Assembly: GCF_037198315.1 (NCBI RefSeq)
Contig: NZ_CP144913.1
Coordinates: 1,736,001-1,800,000 of the forward strand
Source of the DNA: Janibacter sp. A1S7
GTDB taxonomy: Bacteria; Actinomycetota; Actinomycetes; Actinomycetales; Dermatophilaceae
DNA length: 64,000 nt
Direction: 5' to 3'
Below the pieces are notes generated by a model. That model searched no databases and had not been told where the DNA came from. It was given only the letters and a program-made list of their open reading frames with translations. The translations under genes were made by a program, and so were the position numbers. Below, one piece after another: positions 1 through 10,211 of this stretch. The number at the start of each line of letters is the position of its first letter. The stretch's first letter is position 1.

Positions 1-24
1 CCCTTCGATGACAGGATCCATCCG

Positions 25-3000
25 GTGACTGACAGCGCCCTTCGTCCCGACGCCACCGAGTCCCTGCAGGAGGCCATGCGCGCGCAGGTCCTGCTCATGG
101 ACGGCGGCATGGGGACGATGCTCCAGCAGCAGGGGCTGTCGGAGGCCGAGTTCCGGGGAGAGCGCTTCGCGGACTGGGCCAACGACGTCCGGGGCAACAA
201 CGACCTCCTCTCGCTCACCCAGCCGGCGATCGTGAAGGACCTGCACCGTCAGTACCTCGACGCCGGCGCCGACCTGATCGAGACCAACACCTTCAACGCC
301 CAGCGCATCTCCCTCGCCGACTACGGGATGGAGGGGCTGGCCCGGGAGATCAACGTCGCCGCCGCGCGGCTGGCGAGGGCGGCCGCCGACGAGGCGATGG
401 CCGCCGACCCGTCGCGTCCGCGCTACGTGCTCGGGGCGATGGGGCCGACCGTGCGCACTGCCTCGATCTCCCCCGACGTCAACGACCCGGCCCATCGCAA
501 CATCACCTTCAGCCAGCTCGTGGAGGCGTACCGGGAGCAGGCCCTGGGTCTCGTCGAGGGCGGCGCCGACGTGCTGCTCATCGAGACGATCTTCGACACG
601 CTCAACGCCAAGGCCGCGATCTTCGCGATCGAGACCCTGTTCGAGGAGCAGGGGCGCCGCTGGCCGGTCATCGTCTCCGGCACGATCACCGACGCGTCGG
701 GGCGCACCCTCACCGGGCAGACCACCGAGGCCTTCTGGAACTCCGTCCGGCACGCGCAGCCGGTGGCCGTCGGCCTCAACTGCGCGCTCGGCGCCGAGGA
801 GATGCGCCAGTACCTCGTCGAGCTGGGCAGGGTCGCCGACACCTTCGTCTCGGCCTACCCCAATGCCGGGTTGCCGAACACCTTCGGCGAGTACGACCAG
901 GACCCGCAGTACATGGCCGAGCTCGTCTCGGAGTTCGCCACGTCCGGGCTGGTCAACATCCTGGGAGGCTGCTGCGGCACCAGCCCGGAGCACATCGCCG
1001 CCATCGCTGCCGGGATCGAGGGAGCCGTCCCCCGCGTCCCCGTCGAGGTCGAGCCGGCCCTGCGCCTGTCCGGGCTGGAGGCGTTCAACGTCACCAGCGA
1101 GTCGCTCTTCGTCAACGTCGGTGAGCGCACCAACGTCACCGGGTCGGCACGCTTCCGCAAGCTGATCGAGGCCGACGACTACCCGACCGCCCTGTCGGTG
1201 GCCCGCCAGCAGGTCGAGAACGGCGCCCAGGCCATCGACATCAACATGGACGAGGGGATGCTCGACGGAGTGGCCGCGATGGGCACCTTCGTCAACCTCG
1301 TCTCCTCGGAGCCGGACATCTCGAAGGTTCCGTTGATGATCGACTCCTCGAAGTGGGAGGTCATCGAGACGGGCCTGCAGCGCGCCCAGGGCAAGGCGAT
1401 CGTCAACTCCATCTCGATGAAGGAGGGCGTCGAGCCCTTCGTCGAGCAGGCGCGCCTGTGCCGCAAGTACGGTGCCGCCGTCGTCGTCATGGGCTTCGAC
1501 GAGGAGGGGCAGGCGGACAACCTGCAACGCCGCACCGAGATCGCCCAGCGGGCCTACACGATCCTCACGCAGGAGGTCGGGTTCCCCGCCGAGGACATCG
1601 TCTTCGACCCCAACATCTTCGCCCTGGCCACCGGTATCGAGGAGCACGCTGCCTACGGCACCGACTTCATCGAGGGTACCCGTTGGATCAAGCAGAACCT
1701 GCCGCACGTGCTCGTCTCCGGAGGGGTGTCCAACGTCTCCTTCAGTTTCCGCGGCAACAATGCCGTGCGCGAGGCCATCCACGCGGTCTTCCTGTACCAC
1801 GCGATCCGCGCCGGCATGGACATGGGAATCGTCAACGCCGGTGCCCTCGTTCCCTACGACACGATCGACGCCGAGCTGCGCGAGCGGATCGAGGACGTCG
1901 TCCTCAACCGGCGCGAGGACTCGACGGAGCGCCTGCTGGAGATCGCCGAGGAGTTCCGCGCTGATGGGCAGAAGGCCGAGGAGGCGAGCGAGGAGTGGCG
2001 CGGGCTCCCCCTTCGCGAACGCATCACGCACTCCCTCGTCAAGGGGATCGATGACCACGTGGTCGAGGACACCGAGGCCCTGCGCCAGGAGATCGAGGCC
2101 GCCGAGGGTGAGCCGATCGAGGTCATCGAGGGGCCGCTCATGGACGGCATGGGGGTCGTCGGGGACCTCTTCGGCGCCGGCAAGATGTTCCTGCCCCAGG
2201 TGGTCAAGTCGGCCCGGGTGATGAAGAAGGCCGTGGCCCACCTCATCCCCTACATCGAGGCGTCGAAGAAGCCCGGTGACGCAGACCGCTCCAAGGGGAT
2301 GGTCATCATGGCCACCGTCAAGGGCGATGTGCACGACATCGGCAAGAACATCGTCGGGGTCGTCCTCCAGTGCAACAACTACGACGTCATCGACCTCGGC
2401 GTGATGGTGCCGACGCAGAAGATCCTGGAGACCGCGCGCGAACACGACGCCGACATCATCGGCCTCTCCGGGCTGATCACGCCCTCCCTCGACGAGATGG
2501 TGGGCGTCGCCTCGGAGATGCAGCGCCAGGGGTTCGACATCCCGTTGCTCATCGGTGGCGCCACGACCTCGCGGGCGCACACGGCCGTCAAGGTCGACCA
2601 GCAGTACGACGGTCCCGTCGTCTGGGTCAAGGATGCCTCCCGCTCCGTCCCGGTGGTCAGCCAGCTGCTCTCACGGACCGGCAAGGAGCCGCTCCTGACG
2701 GAGGTCGCGGCCGACTACGACGCCCTGCGCAAGCGGCACGCGGCGAAGAACAACGACCGTCCGAAGCTGACGTACCAGGAGGCCCTGGAGGCACGCACGC
2801 CGATCGACTGGGGACAGGAGCAGGCCCACCTGTCCGGCGTCTCCCCCAGCCGCGTGGTCTTCGAGGACTACGACCTGGCCGAGCTGCGCGGGTACTTCGA
2901 CTGGCAGCCCTTCTTCAACGCCTGGGAGCTCAAGGGCTCCTTCCCGGACATCCTCAACAGCCCCACGACCGGCGAGGTGGCCCGCAAGCTCTACGACGAG

Positions 3001-3747
3001 GCGCAGGTGATGCTCGACCGGATCATCGAGGAGAAGTGGCTGACCGCGAAGGGGGTCATCGGGCTCTTCCCCGCGAACGCGATCGGCGACGACATCGAGA
3101 TCTACACCGACGAGTCCCGCTCCGAGGTCGCGCACACGCTGCACATGCTTCGCCAGCAGGGCAAGCACCGACCGGGCGTGCCCAACCGCAGTCTGGCGGA
3201 CTTCATCGCGCCCAGGCAGACCGGCCTCAAGGACTGGATCGGGGCCTTCGCCGTCACCGGTGGCCTCGGCGCCGCGGACAAGATCGCTGAGTTCAAGGCC
3301 GAGCACGACGACTACAACGCGATCCTGCTCGAGGCACTGGCCGACCGCTTCGCCGAGGCCTTCGCGGAGCGTCTCCACGAGCGGGTGCGCACGCAGTACT
3401 GGGGCTACGCCGCGGACGAGGACCTGGACAACGCGGCCCTGATCAAGGAGCGGTACGCCGGCATCCGACCGGCGCCGGGCTACCCGGCCTGTCCCGACCA
3501 CACGGAGAAGAAGACGTTGTGGCAGCTCCTCGACGTCGACGAGATCGGTATCGAGCTGACCGAGGGGATGGCCATGTGGCCGGGTGCAGCGGTCTCCGGC
3601 TGGTACTTCGGCCACCCCGATAGCCAGTACTTCGTCGTCGGTCGCATCGCGAAGGACCAGGTCGAGGACTACGCCCGGCGCAAGGGCTGGACCATCCGCG
3701 AGGCCGAGCGCTGGCTGGGACCGAATCTCGGTTATTCACCGGAGTGA
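25..3747 (+). CDS. metH: cobalamin-dependent methionine synthase
   Basis: Transfers methyl from 5-methyltetrahydrofolate via methylcobalamin to homocysteine, giving methionine in the cytosol. The 1240-aa protein has the full MetH module order: homocysteine-binding barrel (about 20-340) with zinc cysteines C253 and C316/C317, pterin-binding barrel (about 360-620), cobalamin cap and Rossmann domain (about 650-900) with the DxHxxG motif D768/H770/G773, and a C-terminal AdoMet reactivation domain. Length is normal for the family. The GTG start sits 7 nt after a CAGGAT sequence (12-17), possibly a -10 box of a leaderless transcript, but the upstream region is cut by the window edge, so a cobalamin riboswitch cannot be assessed. 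Confidence 0.97.
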   Translation: MTDSALRPDATESLQEAMRAQVLLMDGGMGTMLQQQGLSEAEFRGERFADWANDVRGNNDLLSLTQPAIVKDLHRQYLDAGADLIETNTFNAQRISLADYGMEGLAREINVAAARLARAAADEAMAADPSRPRYVLGAMGPTVRTASISPDVNDPAHRNITFSQLVEAYREQALGLVEGGADVLLIETIFDTLNAKAAIFAIETLFEEQGRRWPVIVSGTITDASGRTLTGQTTEAFWNSVRHAQPVAVGLNCALGAEEMRQYLVELGRVADTFVSAYPNAGLPNTFGEYDQDPQYMAELVSEFATSGLVNILGGCCGTSPEHIAAIAAGIEGAVPRVPVEVEPALRLSGLEAFNVTSESLFVNVGERTNVTGSARFRKLIEADDYPTALSVARQQVENGAQAIDINMDEGMLDGVAAMGTFVNLVSSEPDISKVPLMIDSSKWEVIETGLQRAQGKAIVNSISMKEGVEPFVEQARLCRKYGAAVVVMGFDEEGQADNLQRRTEIAQRAYTILTQEVGFPAEDIVFDPNIFALATGIEEHAAYGTDFIEGTRWIKQNLPHVLVSGGVSNVSFSFRGNNAVREAIHAVFLYHAIRAGMDMGIVNAGALVPYDTIDAELRERIEDVVLNRREDSTERLLEIAEEFRADGQKAEEASEEWRGLPLRERITHSLVKGIDDHVVEDTEALRQEIEAAEGEPIEVIEGPLMDGMGVVGDLFGAGKMFLPQVVKSARVMKKAVAHLIPYIEASKKPGDADRSKGMVIMATVKGDVHDIGKNIVGVVLQCNNYDVIDLGVMVPTQKILETAREHDADIIGLSGLITPSLDEMVGVASEMQRQGFDIPLLIGGATTSRAHTAVKVDQQYDGPVVWVKDASRSVPVVSQLLSRTGKEPLLTEVAADYDALRKRHAAKNNDRPKLTYQEALEARTPIDWGQEQAHLSGVSPSRVVFEDYDLAELRGYFDWQPFFNAWELKGSFPDILNSPTTGEVARKLYDEAQVMLDRIIEEKWLTAKGVIGLFPANAIGDDIEIYTDESRSEVAHTLHMLRQQGKHRPGVPNRSLADFIAPRQTGLKDWIGAFAVTGGLGAADKIAEFKAEHDDYNAILLEALADRFAEAFAERLHERVRTQYWGYAADEDLDNAALIKERYAGIRPAPGYPACPDHTEKKTLWQLLDVDEIGIELTEGMAMWPGAAVSGWYFGHPDSQYFVVGRIAKDQVEDYARRKGWTIREAERWLGPNLGYSPE

Positions 3748-3766
3748 GGCCGGCGGCCACCCCCCA

Positions 3767-3787
3767 CGCGCAGCAGCCCACTGCGCG
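3767..3787. terminator. candidate stem-loop between convergent genes
   Basis: Arms CGCGCAG and CTGCGCG form a perfect 7-bp stem around a 7-nt loop, in the short gap between metH and the convergent DUF1269 gene. There is no T-tract, so a terminator role is inferred from position only. Confidence 0.35.
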
Positions 3788-3853
3788 GCCGATTCCCGGT
3801 GGGGAACCGTCGTGCATGTGCGGGCGCTCGCCCGGGAGGTGGCCTACTCCGGC

Positions 3854-4351
3854 TCAGTCGTCACCGAACACGTTCCGAAGCGCCTCTTCCTGGTCGCCGG
3901 TGAGATTCGTGAAGATGAGTTCGGAAGGCTCATGTCCGGCGAACTCCTCCTTCACCCGGTCCAGGACCGCATCGCTGCTCATCAGGAACAAGGCCGACGT
4001 ACCCGGTGTGACCTGGTCGCGAACCCTGTCGATGAAGGAGTCGTCGATCCCGACATCCGACAACGAGCCGGCGAGTGCTCCCGTCGCAGCACCCACGGCG
4101 GCCCCCAGGAGTGGGACGAAGAAGATGAGGCCGAAGAGCAGGCCCCAGAACGAGCCCCCGAGCGCGCCGGTCCCTGTCGTCGACGTGCCTTGGCGGGTCT
4201 TGGGCTTCTTCTTGCCCTCCTCCCAGGAGACAGTGGCGACATCGATAACCGTCAGGAGATTCTTCTTCGTGAGGTCCTCCAGTGTTCGGACTGCGTCCTG
4301 GGCACCGTCGGTGTTGTCGAACTTCCAGACAGTGAGGGTGGGCTGGGCCAT
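3854..4351 (-). CDS. DUF1269-family membrane protein
   Basis: A 165-aa protein of unknown function. The N-terminal part resembles the DUF1269 family (start MAQPTLTVWKFDNTDGAQDA). A long glycine/alanine-rich hydrophobic stretch at about residues 58-97 could be one long or two tight membrane helices. The C-terminal part is soluble and resembles stress-protein-like alpha/beta folds. An upstream in-frame start exists, but I chose the ATG at 4351 because it has a good ribosome-binding site (TAGGAG, 7 nt away). It lies 110 nt downstream of the SulP gene on the same strand, with a perfect hairpin (4372-4390) between them, so it may have its own transcript. Confidence 0.75.
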   Translation of the reverse strand: MAQPTLTVWKFDNTDGAQDAVRTLEDLTKKNLLTVIDVATVSWEEGKKKPKTRQGTSTTGTGALGGSFWGLLFGLIFFVPLLGAAVGAATGALAGSLSDVGIDDSFIDRVRDQVTPGTSALFLMSSDAVLDRVKEEFAGHEPSELIFTNLTGDQEEALRNVFGDD

Positions 4352-4371
4352 CGACGTACTCCTACCATCTG

Positions 4372-4390
4372 GCGTCGCCAACGGCGACGC
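4372..4390. other. perfect intergenic hairpin
   Basis: GCGTCGCC and GGCGACGC form an 8-bp perfect stem with a 3-nt loop (AAC). It lies between the SulP stop codon and the DUF1269 gene. It could end or attenuate SulP transcription. No T-tract is seen. Confidence 0.35.
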
Positions 4391-4461
4391 GGGGCGTGTG
4401 CGACCCCAGCCTGCATGAGGAGGTGGAATCCCCTCATCACCCGTTATAGGTGAAATCAGGC

Positions 4462-6171
4462 TCATTCACGGTCTCGATCAGGCGATGCGCGCGAGGCGAT
4501 CGCGGCGTCGATCGAGGGGAACATCCGGGGCTCTGCACCCTCCGGATCGGCCTTCGCCAGCACGTCTCGTACCTGCCCGATGTTCGCGGCAAGCGCGAGA
4601 TCCGCACCCATCCGACGCAGGTCCGTCCTCAGTTGCGCGAGCATCTCAGCAGCGGTGATGTCGATGGAGGGAGTCGTTCGACCGTCGAGCACCACGAGGT
4701 CGAGGGCATCGTGGTCACGAGCCAGCTCCCGCACGGCGCTGCGGACATGGTCGGCATTGGCGAAGACGAGTGGCCCCTCGACGCGAATCACCAACACGCC
4801 CGGGGGCGCGGCGAAGTCCGGATTCCGGCTGATGTCGACCCACGGGGCATGCTGCGCGGTGTCGGTCGGAGCCAGCTGCGCCAGGTGCGGATCCGACGTA
4901 CGCGCGAGCAGCAGGACCAACGAGACGGCGATACCGATGGCCAACCCCGGCAGGGTGTCGAACACCAGAACTCCCGCGACCGTGGCAACAGCCGCAGAGA
5001 AGTCGGCGCGCGCCGTGAGCGAGTACGTCTTCGCCACCGAACCTGCCCGGAATCGCCACAACCGACGCAGGGAGGCCACGTCCACCAGTTCGATGACCGC
5101 CGCGATGACGATGGCCGCGAGACACGCTTCGGGCAGGTTCTCGAAGAGTCCGGTCAGGAACAGCAGAGTCAGCAGCGTCAGCACCGCCGTGGTCACTGTG
5201 GACAGCTGGGACTTGGCTCCTGCGGCTCCGTTGACCGCCGTCTTGGACAAGCTTCCGTTGACCACCATGCCGGACGCCATACCGGTTCCCAGGTTGGCGA
5301 CGCCCAAGCCAAGCAGTTCTCGGTTCGGGTCGATGTCGTAGCCGGCCTTCGCGGCATAGGTCTTGGCCGCACCCAGCCCCTCGGAGAACCCAACCAGCAT
5401 GACCCCGACCCCGCCGGCCAAGAGGGCCGAGACGTCCGATGCCGTGATGGCGGGCAGGCCGAGTTGCGGCAGGCCCGAGTCGATGTGTCCCACGATCTCG
5501 AGCCCATGATCGTCCAGGCCGAACATCGCCACCACACCGATTCCGGCCATCGCCACCAGGAGCGAACCGGGCACCAGCGGCAGGAACCGGCGCAGGAGCA
5601 GCAGGGTCACCAGGCTCACTGCACCGACCGCCAGGGCCAGCGGTTCGGTGTCGCCGAGGTGCCGGACCAGGTCCCACAACTTCTCGAAGAAGTTGCCCGA
5701 CCCCTTGTCCACGCCGAACAGCGAGGGCAGTTGTCCGACGATGATGGTCAGCGCCAAGCCGATGATGAAACCCTTGAGCACCGGTTCGCTGATGAAACCT
5801 GCGAGAAAGCCCAGCCGCAGGGCCCCGGCCACCACCGCGGCGATGCCCGTCGCCAGGGCCAGAGCGGTCGACAACGCAAGATAGGCACCGTGGTCCCCTG
5901 ACGGCGCGACCGTGGCGATCACTCCGGCGGAGAGGGCCGCGGTAGCTGACATCGGTGCCACCACCAGGTGTCTCGACGAACCGATGAGGGCGTACAGCAC
6001 CAGTGAGGGAACGGCCGCGTACAAACCGACGACCGGATCCACCCCGGCGATCGTGGCGTAGGCGAGGGACTCGGGAACGAGCACGGCCCACACCGTCAGT
6101 CCGGCGATCAGGTCCGGCCGCAACCACGCGCGTCGGTAACCTCGAAAGGAGACGGCCAGGTCCAGTGACAC
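4462..6171 (-). CDS. SulP-family anion permease with STAS domain
   Basis: Inner-membrane transporter of the SulP (SLC26) family, which moves sulfate, bicarbonate or other anions. The 569-aa protein has the N-terminal family signature (PDLIAGLTVWAVLVPESLAY), about 10-14 membrane segments over residues 15-410, and a C-terminal cytoplasmic STAS domain at about 455-560. Length is typical. It starts 5 nt after the stop of the bile-acid/arsenite-type transporter gene, so the two form an operon. The substrate cannot be told from sequence. No cys gene is next to it, so sulfate is possible but unproven. Confidence 0.88.
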   Translation of the reverse strand: MSLDLAVSFRGYRRAWLRPDLIAGLTVWAVLVPESLAYATIAGVDPVVGLYAAVPSLVLYALIGSSRHLVVAPMSATAALSAGVIATVAPSGDHGAYLALSTALALATGIAAVVAGALRLGFLAGFISEPVLKGFIIGLALTIIVGQLPSLFGVDKGSGNFFEKLWDLVRHLGDTEPLALAVGAVSLVTLLLLRRFLPLVPGSLLVAMAGIGVVAMFGLDDHGLEIVGHIDSGLPQLGLPAITASDVSALLAGGVGVMLVGFSEGLGAAKTYAAKAGYDIDPNRELLGLGVANLGTGMASGMVVNGSLSKTAVNGAAGAKSQLSTVTTAVLTLLTLLFLTGLFENLPEACLAAIVIAAVIELVDVASLRRLWRFRAGSVAKTYSLTARADFSAAVATVAGVLVFDTLPGLAIGIAVSLVLLLARTSDPHLAQLAPTDTAQHAPWVDISRNPDFAAPPGVLVIRVEGPLVFANADHVRSAVRELARDHDALDLVVLDGRTTPSIDITAAEMLAQLRTDLRRMGADLALAANIGQVRDVLAKADPEGAEPRMFPSIDAAIASRASPDRDRE

Positions 6172-6176
6172 CTTCG

Positions 6177-7025
6177 TCAGCCCCTTGCTGGTTCGTTGCG
6201 CTTACCGATCTCGCTGGCCATCAGGATCAGCACGATCGGAAGGGTCAGGGCAGCGACCAGGGTCTGGACGACCACGTCACCCCCGAGGGACGCAGCGATC
6301 ACCAGTGCGGCGGAGATGTTGCGCTGGGCAGCCGCGAGACCCAGCACCATCCGGTCCCCGCTCTCGTGTCCCAGTCCACCAACCCATCCGGCGGCGAGTC
6401 CCACCACGATGATCAGCACGGTGCCGATGAACACCCACGACCCGACCGACGCAAAGACCTCGCGCCACGTCACCAGGAGCGCGGAGACGATTCCCACGGA
6501 GAGGCCGACCGTCGAAGCCTGGTTGCACCCGGCGACCACGGCATCCGCAGCGTGCGGGTAGCGAGCCCGGACCAGGAGTCCCACCGCCAGCGGAACGAGC
6601 ATGAACAGGATCAAGGACTGGGCGATGTCCCGGGCCGAGACCTGCGCGCCGTCAACCGCGAGGGGGACGACGAGTGGCGCGAAGGCGACCGTCACGACCA
6701 TCAGCAGCACCATCGTTCCGACCGCCAGCGGCTGGCTTCCGTGAGAGAGCTTCGCCAGAGTCGGCAGGAAGGGGGCCCCGGCGCAGCAGCCGACGAGGAT
6801 CACGGCGGTGCTGGTCGCGTCCCCCATCGGCAGTAGGCGGCCGATCGCGATGGCCGCCGCCGGAACCACGATGAAGTTCGCGACGAGCGCCCCCACCACG
6901 AGCCGTGAGTCGCTCAGTGGTGCGGTGATCTCCCGCAGGCTCAGGCTCAGACCCATCCCGAGCATCCCGGCCACCACGAAACTCAGGATCCCCACCTGGG
7001 TGATCACGGTCAACACTTCTGTCAT
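6177..7025 (-). CDS. bile acid:sodium symporter (BASS) family transporter
   Basis: A 282-aa integral membrane protein with about nine or ten hydrophobic segments. It resembles the BASS/arsenical-resistance-3 superfamily: a repeated five-helix plan with polar breaks such as GCCAGAPFLPTLAKLS and AAQRNISAALVIA. It is probably a secondary transporter of an organic anion; the substrate is unknown. A TTG further upstream would extend it, but the ATG at 7025 lies 7 nt after the -10 box TAGATT, consistent with leaderless transcription. It is first in an operon with the SulP gene, and a 15-bp palindrome sits at the expected -35 position. Confidence 0.82.
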   Translation of the reverse strand: MTEVLTVITQVGILSFVVAGMLGMGLSLSLREITAPLSDSRLVVGALVANFIVVPAAAIAIGRLLPMGDATSTAVILVGCCAGAPFLPTLAKLSHGSQPLAVGTMVLLMVVTVAFAPLVVPLAVDGAQVSARDIAQSLILFMLVPLAVGLLVRARYPHAADAVVAGCNQASTVGLSVGIVSALLVTWREVFASVGSWVFIGTVLIIVVGLAAGWVGGLGHESGDRMVLGLAAAQRNISAALVIAASLGGDVVVQTLVAALTLPIVLILMASEIGKRNEPARG

Positions 7026-7032
7026 GGACGCG

Positions 7033-7038
7033 AATCTA
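7033..7038 (-). promoter_or_regulatory. -10 box of BASS/SulP operon
   Basis: TAGATT on the minus strand, 7 nt before the ATG at 7025. The spacing implies a leaderless mRNA. Confidence 0.55.
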
Positions 7039-7062
7039 GTGTTCGCGTTCCTCGCCAAGCAT

Positions 7063-7077
7063 CACCCGATTCGGGTG
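7063..7077. promoter_or_regulatory. 15-bp perfect palindrome, candidate operator
   Basis: CACCCGA-T-TCGGGTG is a perfect inverted repeat about 25 bp upstream of the BASS -10 box, covering the expected -35 region. A single central base makes it a poor hairpin but a good dimer-binding site. No regulator gene is adjacent. Confidence 0.5.
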
Positions 7078-7261
7078 GGCTTGGGATCACGCCCGGAATG
7101 GGCGTGGTCCTGACCCCAGTTCGTCCATCACCCTGTCGGGCATGCGGTGGCTGCGCTGCCCCGGGCTCGCGAAGATGACGAGCTCGTCGCCGCTGGCCCA
7201 CGTGCCCCCGTCCTCGTGCCGGCCCGTCGCCAGGAGCCCACGGCGGCAACCTCCGGCGTCG

Positions 7262-7267
7262 TAGGCT
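7262..7267 (+). promoter_or_regulatory. -10 box of PAC2-family gene
   Basis: TAGGCT, 7 nt before the GTG at 7275. Leaderless arrangement. Confidence 0.6.
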
Positions 7268-7274
7268 GGGGAAC

Positions 7275-8132
7275 GTGATCGAGATCGAGGACGTGCCTGA
7301 GCTCCATGACCCGGTGATGATCCTCGCCTTCGAGGGGTGGAACGACGCCGGCGAGGCCGCCACACGGGTCATCGAGCACCTCATCGAGCTGTGGGGCGCC
7401 GAGACCGTGGCCGCGATCGACCCCGAGGACTACTACGACTTCCAGGTCACCCGGCCCCGACTCACCAACCAGGGCCACGGACGCGGTATCCACTGGGACA
7501 CCACCCGCGTCCTGCTCGCCTCCCCCGACAGCCTCGGTCGCGACGTCCTGCTCGTCACCGGCGCAGAGCCCTCTTTCCGCTGGCGGGCCTTCACCACCGA
7601 GCTGCTCGACCTGGGAGTCACCCACGGCGTCGGGACGGTCATCTGCCTGGGTTCGCTCCTGGCCGATGTCGCGCACACGCGACCCATCCCGGTCTCCTCC
7701 TCCAGCCCCGACGAGATGACCTCGTACCGGTTCGAGCTCGAACCCTCGCAGTACGAGGGCCCGACGGGCATCACCGGGGTCGTCGCCGACGGTGCTCACC
7801 AGGCCGAGATGGTCTCGATCTCCTCGTGGGCCGCCGTCCCGCACTATGCCGCCCAGGTCCCCTGCCCCAAGGCGAGTCTGGCCCTGATCGGGCAGCTGGA
7901 GGACCTGCTCGACACGGTCATCGAGCACGGCGAGCTCGAGGAGGAGTCGCGCGCGTGGGAGCGGGGCGTCGACGAGCTCGCCACGAGCGACGAGGACATC
8001 GCCGAGTACGTCTCCGCGCTGGAGAGCGCCCAGGACACCTCCGAGCTGCCGGAGGCCAGCGGGGACGCGATCGCCAAGGAGTTCGAGCGCTACCTGCGTC
8101 GGCGTGGCGAGGACACCAACGGCCCCGGCTGA
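7275..8132 (+). CDS. PAC2-family protein
   Basis: A 285-aa protein of the PAC2 family (proteasome-assembly-chaperone-2-like fold), widespread in actinobacteria. The N-terminus (ELHDPVMILAFEGWNDAGEA) and the GTVICLGSLLADVAHTRPI region are typical of the family. The eukaryotic and archaeal relatives help assemble proteasomes. The bacterial role is not settled, and no proteasome gene is seen in this window. It converges on mshC, with stop codons 19 nt apart, in the conserved mshC neighbourhood. The GTG start is set by the TAGGCT box just upstream. The C-terminus (about 200-285) is acidic and probably partly disordered. Confidence 0.88.
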   Translation: MIEIEDVPELHDPVMILAFEGWNDAGEAATRVIEHLIELWGAETVAAIDPEDYYDFQVTRPRLTNQGHGRGIHWDTTRVLLASPDSLGRDVLLVTGAEPSFRWRAFTTELLDLGVTHGVGTVICLGSLLADVAHTRPIPVSSSSPDEMTSYRFELEPSQYEGPTGITGVVADGAHQAEMVSISSWAAVPHYAAQVPCPKASLALIGQLEDLLDTVIEHGELEEESRAWERGVDELATSDEDIAEYVSALESAQDTSELPEASGDAIAKEFERYLRRRGEDTNGPG

Positions 8133-8151
8133 GCGCCGAACCCCGGCTGGA

Positions 8152-9393
8152 TCACAGACGCACGCCCAGTAGCGCGTCCACCGCCCGGGCGAGGTCCCCG
8201 GGCGCGCTGGTGACATCGCCCCCGGAGCCGAGGGACTGCGCGCACCACGTGTCGACCGCGACAAGGGCGCTCGGCGTGTCCAGGTCGTCCGCGAGGGCGG
8301 CCCGCACGGCAGCGATCGTCGCCGCGGAGTCGGGTCCCCCGTCGGTCGACATGGCCGAGCGCCACCGCTCAAGGCGCGCCTGCGCGGCGGCCAGCAGCTC
8401 GTCGGTCCACTCCCACTCGGTGCGGTAGTGGCGGTCCAGCAGCGCCAGTCGGATGGCCCGGGAGTCGACACCGTCCTCGCGCAGGGTCGAGACGCGTACG
8501 AGGTTGCCCTTGGACTTGCTCATCTTCTCGCCGTCGTAGGCCACCATCGCCTGGTGGGCCGTGTGCGTGGCGAAGGGACGGTGGCCGGTGATCGCCTCGG
8601 CCTGGATGACCGACATCTCGTGGTGCGGGAAGACGAGGTCGGTACCGCCGCCCTGGACGTCGATCCGCTCCCCGAGATGCTCCATGGCGATCGCCGTGCA
8701 CTCGATGTGCCAGCCGGGTCGCCCGGGGCCGAGCGCTCCGCCCTCCCACGCGGGCTCGCCGGCTCGTTCGCCGCGCCAGAGCATCGGATCGAGCGGGTCC
8801 CGCTTGCCGACGCGCTCGGGGTCGCCACCACGCTCCGCGGAGAAGGCGAGCATCGTGTCGCGGTCGAGGTGGCTCAGTTCCCCGAGGCCACCGGCCGCCG
8901 CGAGGTCGAGGTAGGTGTCGCGGATGCCGTCCTCGACGACCTCGTAGGTCACGCCGCGGTCGACGAGAGCCAGCACCGTCTCGATGATCGTCGGCATCGA
9001 CTCGATGACACCCATGAAGTGGTCCGGCGCGATGACGTCGAGAGCGGTCATGTCCTCGAGGAAGAGGGCGATCTGCTCCTGCCCGAGGTCCCGCCAGTCG
9101 ATCCCGTCGCGCTCGGCGCGCTCGAAGAGGGGGTCGTCGACGTCGGTGACGTTCTGCACGTAGGTGACCTCACGGTTGCCGTCGCGCAGGGCGCGGTTGA
9201 CCAGGTCGAAGGTCACGTAGGTCGCCGCGTGGCCCATGTGCGTCGTGTCGTACGGGGTCACGCCACAGACATAGAGGGTCGCGCCGCCCTGCGGTTCCAC
9301 CGGTTCGACGCGTCGGCGCGCCACGTCGTGGAGGCGAAGGGGGACGGGGTCACCGGGGACCAGGGGAAGGTGGGGGGACGGCCAGGCTCTCAC
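8152..9393 (-). CDS. mshC: mycothiol biosynthesis cysteine ligase MshC
   Basis: ATP-dependent ligase that joins cysteine to glucosaminyl-inositol (1-D-myo-inositol 2-amino-2-deoxy-glucopyranoside), the third step of mycothiol synthesis in the cytosol. The 413-aa protein is a cysteinyl-tRNA synthetase paralogue. It has the class I signature THMGH at 51-55, zinc-ligand C43 in YVCGVTPYD, and the KMSKSKGN loop near residue 290. It lacks the anticodon-binding domain of true CysRS, giving the MshC-type length. The start is a GTG 7 nt after the box TAGGCT. It follows three conserved genes of unknown function on the same strand but seems to have its own promoter. Confidence 0.95.
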   Translation of the reverse strand: MRAWPSPHLPLVPGDPVPLRLHDVARRRVEPVEPQGGATLYVCGVTPYDTTHMGHAATYVTFDLVNRALRDGNREVTYVQNVTDVDDPLFERAERDGIDWRDLGQEQIALFLEDMTALDVIAPDHFMGVIESMPTIIETVLALVDRGVTYEVVEDGIRDTYLDLAAAGGLGELSHLDRDTMLAFSAERGGDPERVGKRDPLDPMLWRGERAGEPAWEGGALGPGRPGWHIECTAIAMEHLGERIDVQGGGTDLVFPHHEMSVIQAEAITGHRPFATHTAHQAMVAYDGEKMSKSKGNLVRVSTLREDGVDSRAIRLALLDRHYRTEWEWTDELLAAAQARLERWRSAMSTDGGPDSAATIAAVRAALADDLDTPSALVAVDTWCAQSLGSGGDVTSAPGDLARAVDALLGVRL

Positions 9394-9400
9394 GCGGGAC

Positions 9401-9406
9401 AGCCTA
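9401..9406 (-). promoter_or_regulatory. -10 box of mshC
   Basis: TAGGCT on the minus strand, 7 nt before the mshC GTG. It lies just upstream of mshC, after the stop of the SCO1664-like gene. Confidence 0.6.
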
Positions 9407-9417
9407 CGAGGTGGTGG

Positions 9418-10206
9418 TCACAACGGTGGCCACGGGATCGCGGGCCACCCGGGCGAGGGCTGCGGATGGCTCCCGGCTGCCAGAAGGTCCTTCGTGCGCC
9501 GCCGCAACGCCGTCAGCTCCTCGGAGGTGATCAGGGCGAGCAGCTCCGATTCGACCGCATCCTCCTCCAGCGCTGTGGCCAGCCGCTGCAGGCGATGGGC
9601 GTCCTCCTCGGTCAGTACATCCCCCGCCCAGCCCCACAGCACCGTGCGCAGTTTCGGCTCGGCGTGCAGGCTCACCCCGTGGTCGATCCCCCACAGCCGA
9701 TCGCCCTGCACGAGGATGTGCCCGCCCTTGCGGTCGGAGTTGTTCAGCACCGCGTCGAGCACGGCCATCGACCGTAGTCGCGGGAGATCGGGGTGGGAGA
9801 GGACGACGGGAGCACCCCCGTCGTCCTCACCGGCGAGCACGACGAGGTTGCCCTCGGGCACCGTCTCCAGCGGCGTCACCACGACGGGGCTGGGCGTCTG
9901 CACGCTCGCCCGGCCGATCCACCGCTGCACCGATCCGGGACCGAGCGGTCCGTCGCGCAGCAGGGTTTCCGGGACGAGATCGAAGCCACCGAGCGCATCG
10001 ATCCGCGCTGCGGCCACCTCCCGCGCGGCGAGGGAGCCGTCGGGGAAGTCCCAGAGGGGCCGCTCCCCCGCGATCGGCTTGTACGCGACCGTCACCGGCG
10101 CGAGGTCGTCGCGACGGATCTCCGCGACCGTCACGATGTTGCTCGCCGACGGGTGACGTCCGAGGACGACGAGATCACCGTCGTCGAGCGCGTGGTCCCG
10201 ACCCAT
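9418..10206 (-). CDS. SCO1664-family protein (PI3/PI4-kinase-like fold)
   Basis: A 262-aa protein resembling the actinobacterial SCO1664 family, described as related to phosphatidylinositol 3/4-kinase catalytic folds. Visible features fit: a lysine strand (VAYKPIAGERPLWDFPDG), a catalytic-loop-like motif (DAVLNNSDRKGGHI), and WGIDHGVSLH, which resembles the metal-binding IDHG motif. Its substrate is unknown. The ATG at 10206 starts 5 nt after the DUF3090 stop and is preferred over an upstream in-frame start that would overlap that gene. It is the third gene of the operon phosphomutase-DUF3090-SCO1664, next to mshC. That arrangement is conserved in actinobacteria. Confidence 0.85.
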   Translation of the reverse strand: MGRDHALDDGDLVVLGRHPSASNIVTVAEIRRDDLAPVTVAYKPIAGERPLWDFPDGSLAAREVAAARIDALGGFDLVPETLLRDGPLGPGSVQRWIGRASVQTPSPVVVTPLETVPEGNLVVLAGEDDGGAPVVLSHPDLPRLRSMAVLDAVLNNSDRKGGHILVQGDRLWGIDHGVSLHAEPKLRTVLWGWAGDVLTEEDAHRLQRLATALEEDAVESELLALITSEELTALRRRTKDLLAAGSHPQPSPGWPAIPWPPL

Positions 10207-10211
10207 CGCGG

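Noticed and set aside
7087-7260. Minus-strand frame with protein-like text (YDAGGCRRGLLATGRHEDGG, then GDELVIFASPG) in the gap upstream of the PAC2 gene
   Set aside because: No suitable start codon before the protein-like part, and it overlaps the PAC2 -10 box. It could be a decayed small gene, but the support is too weak to list.
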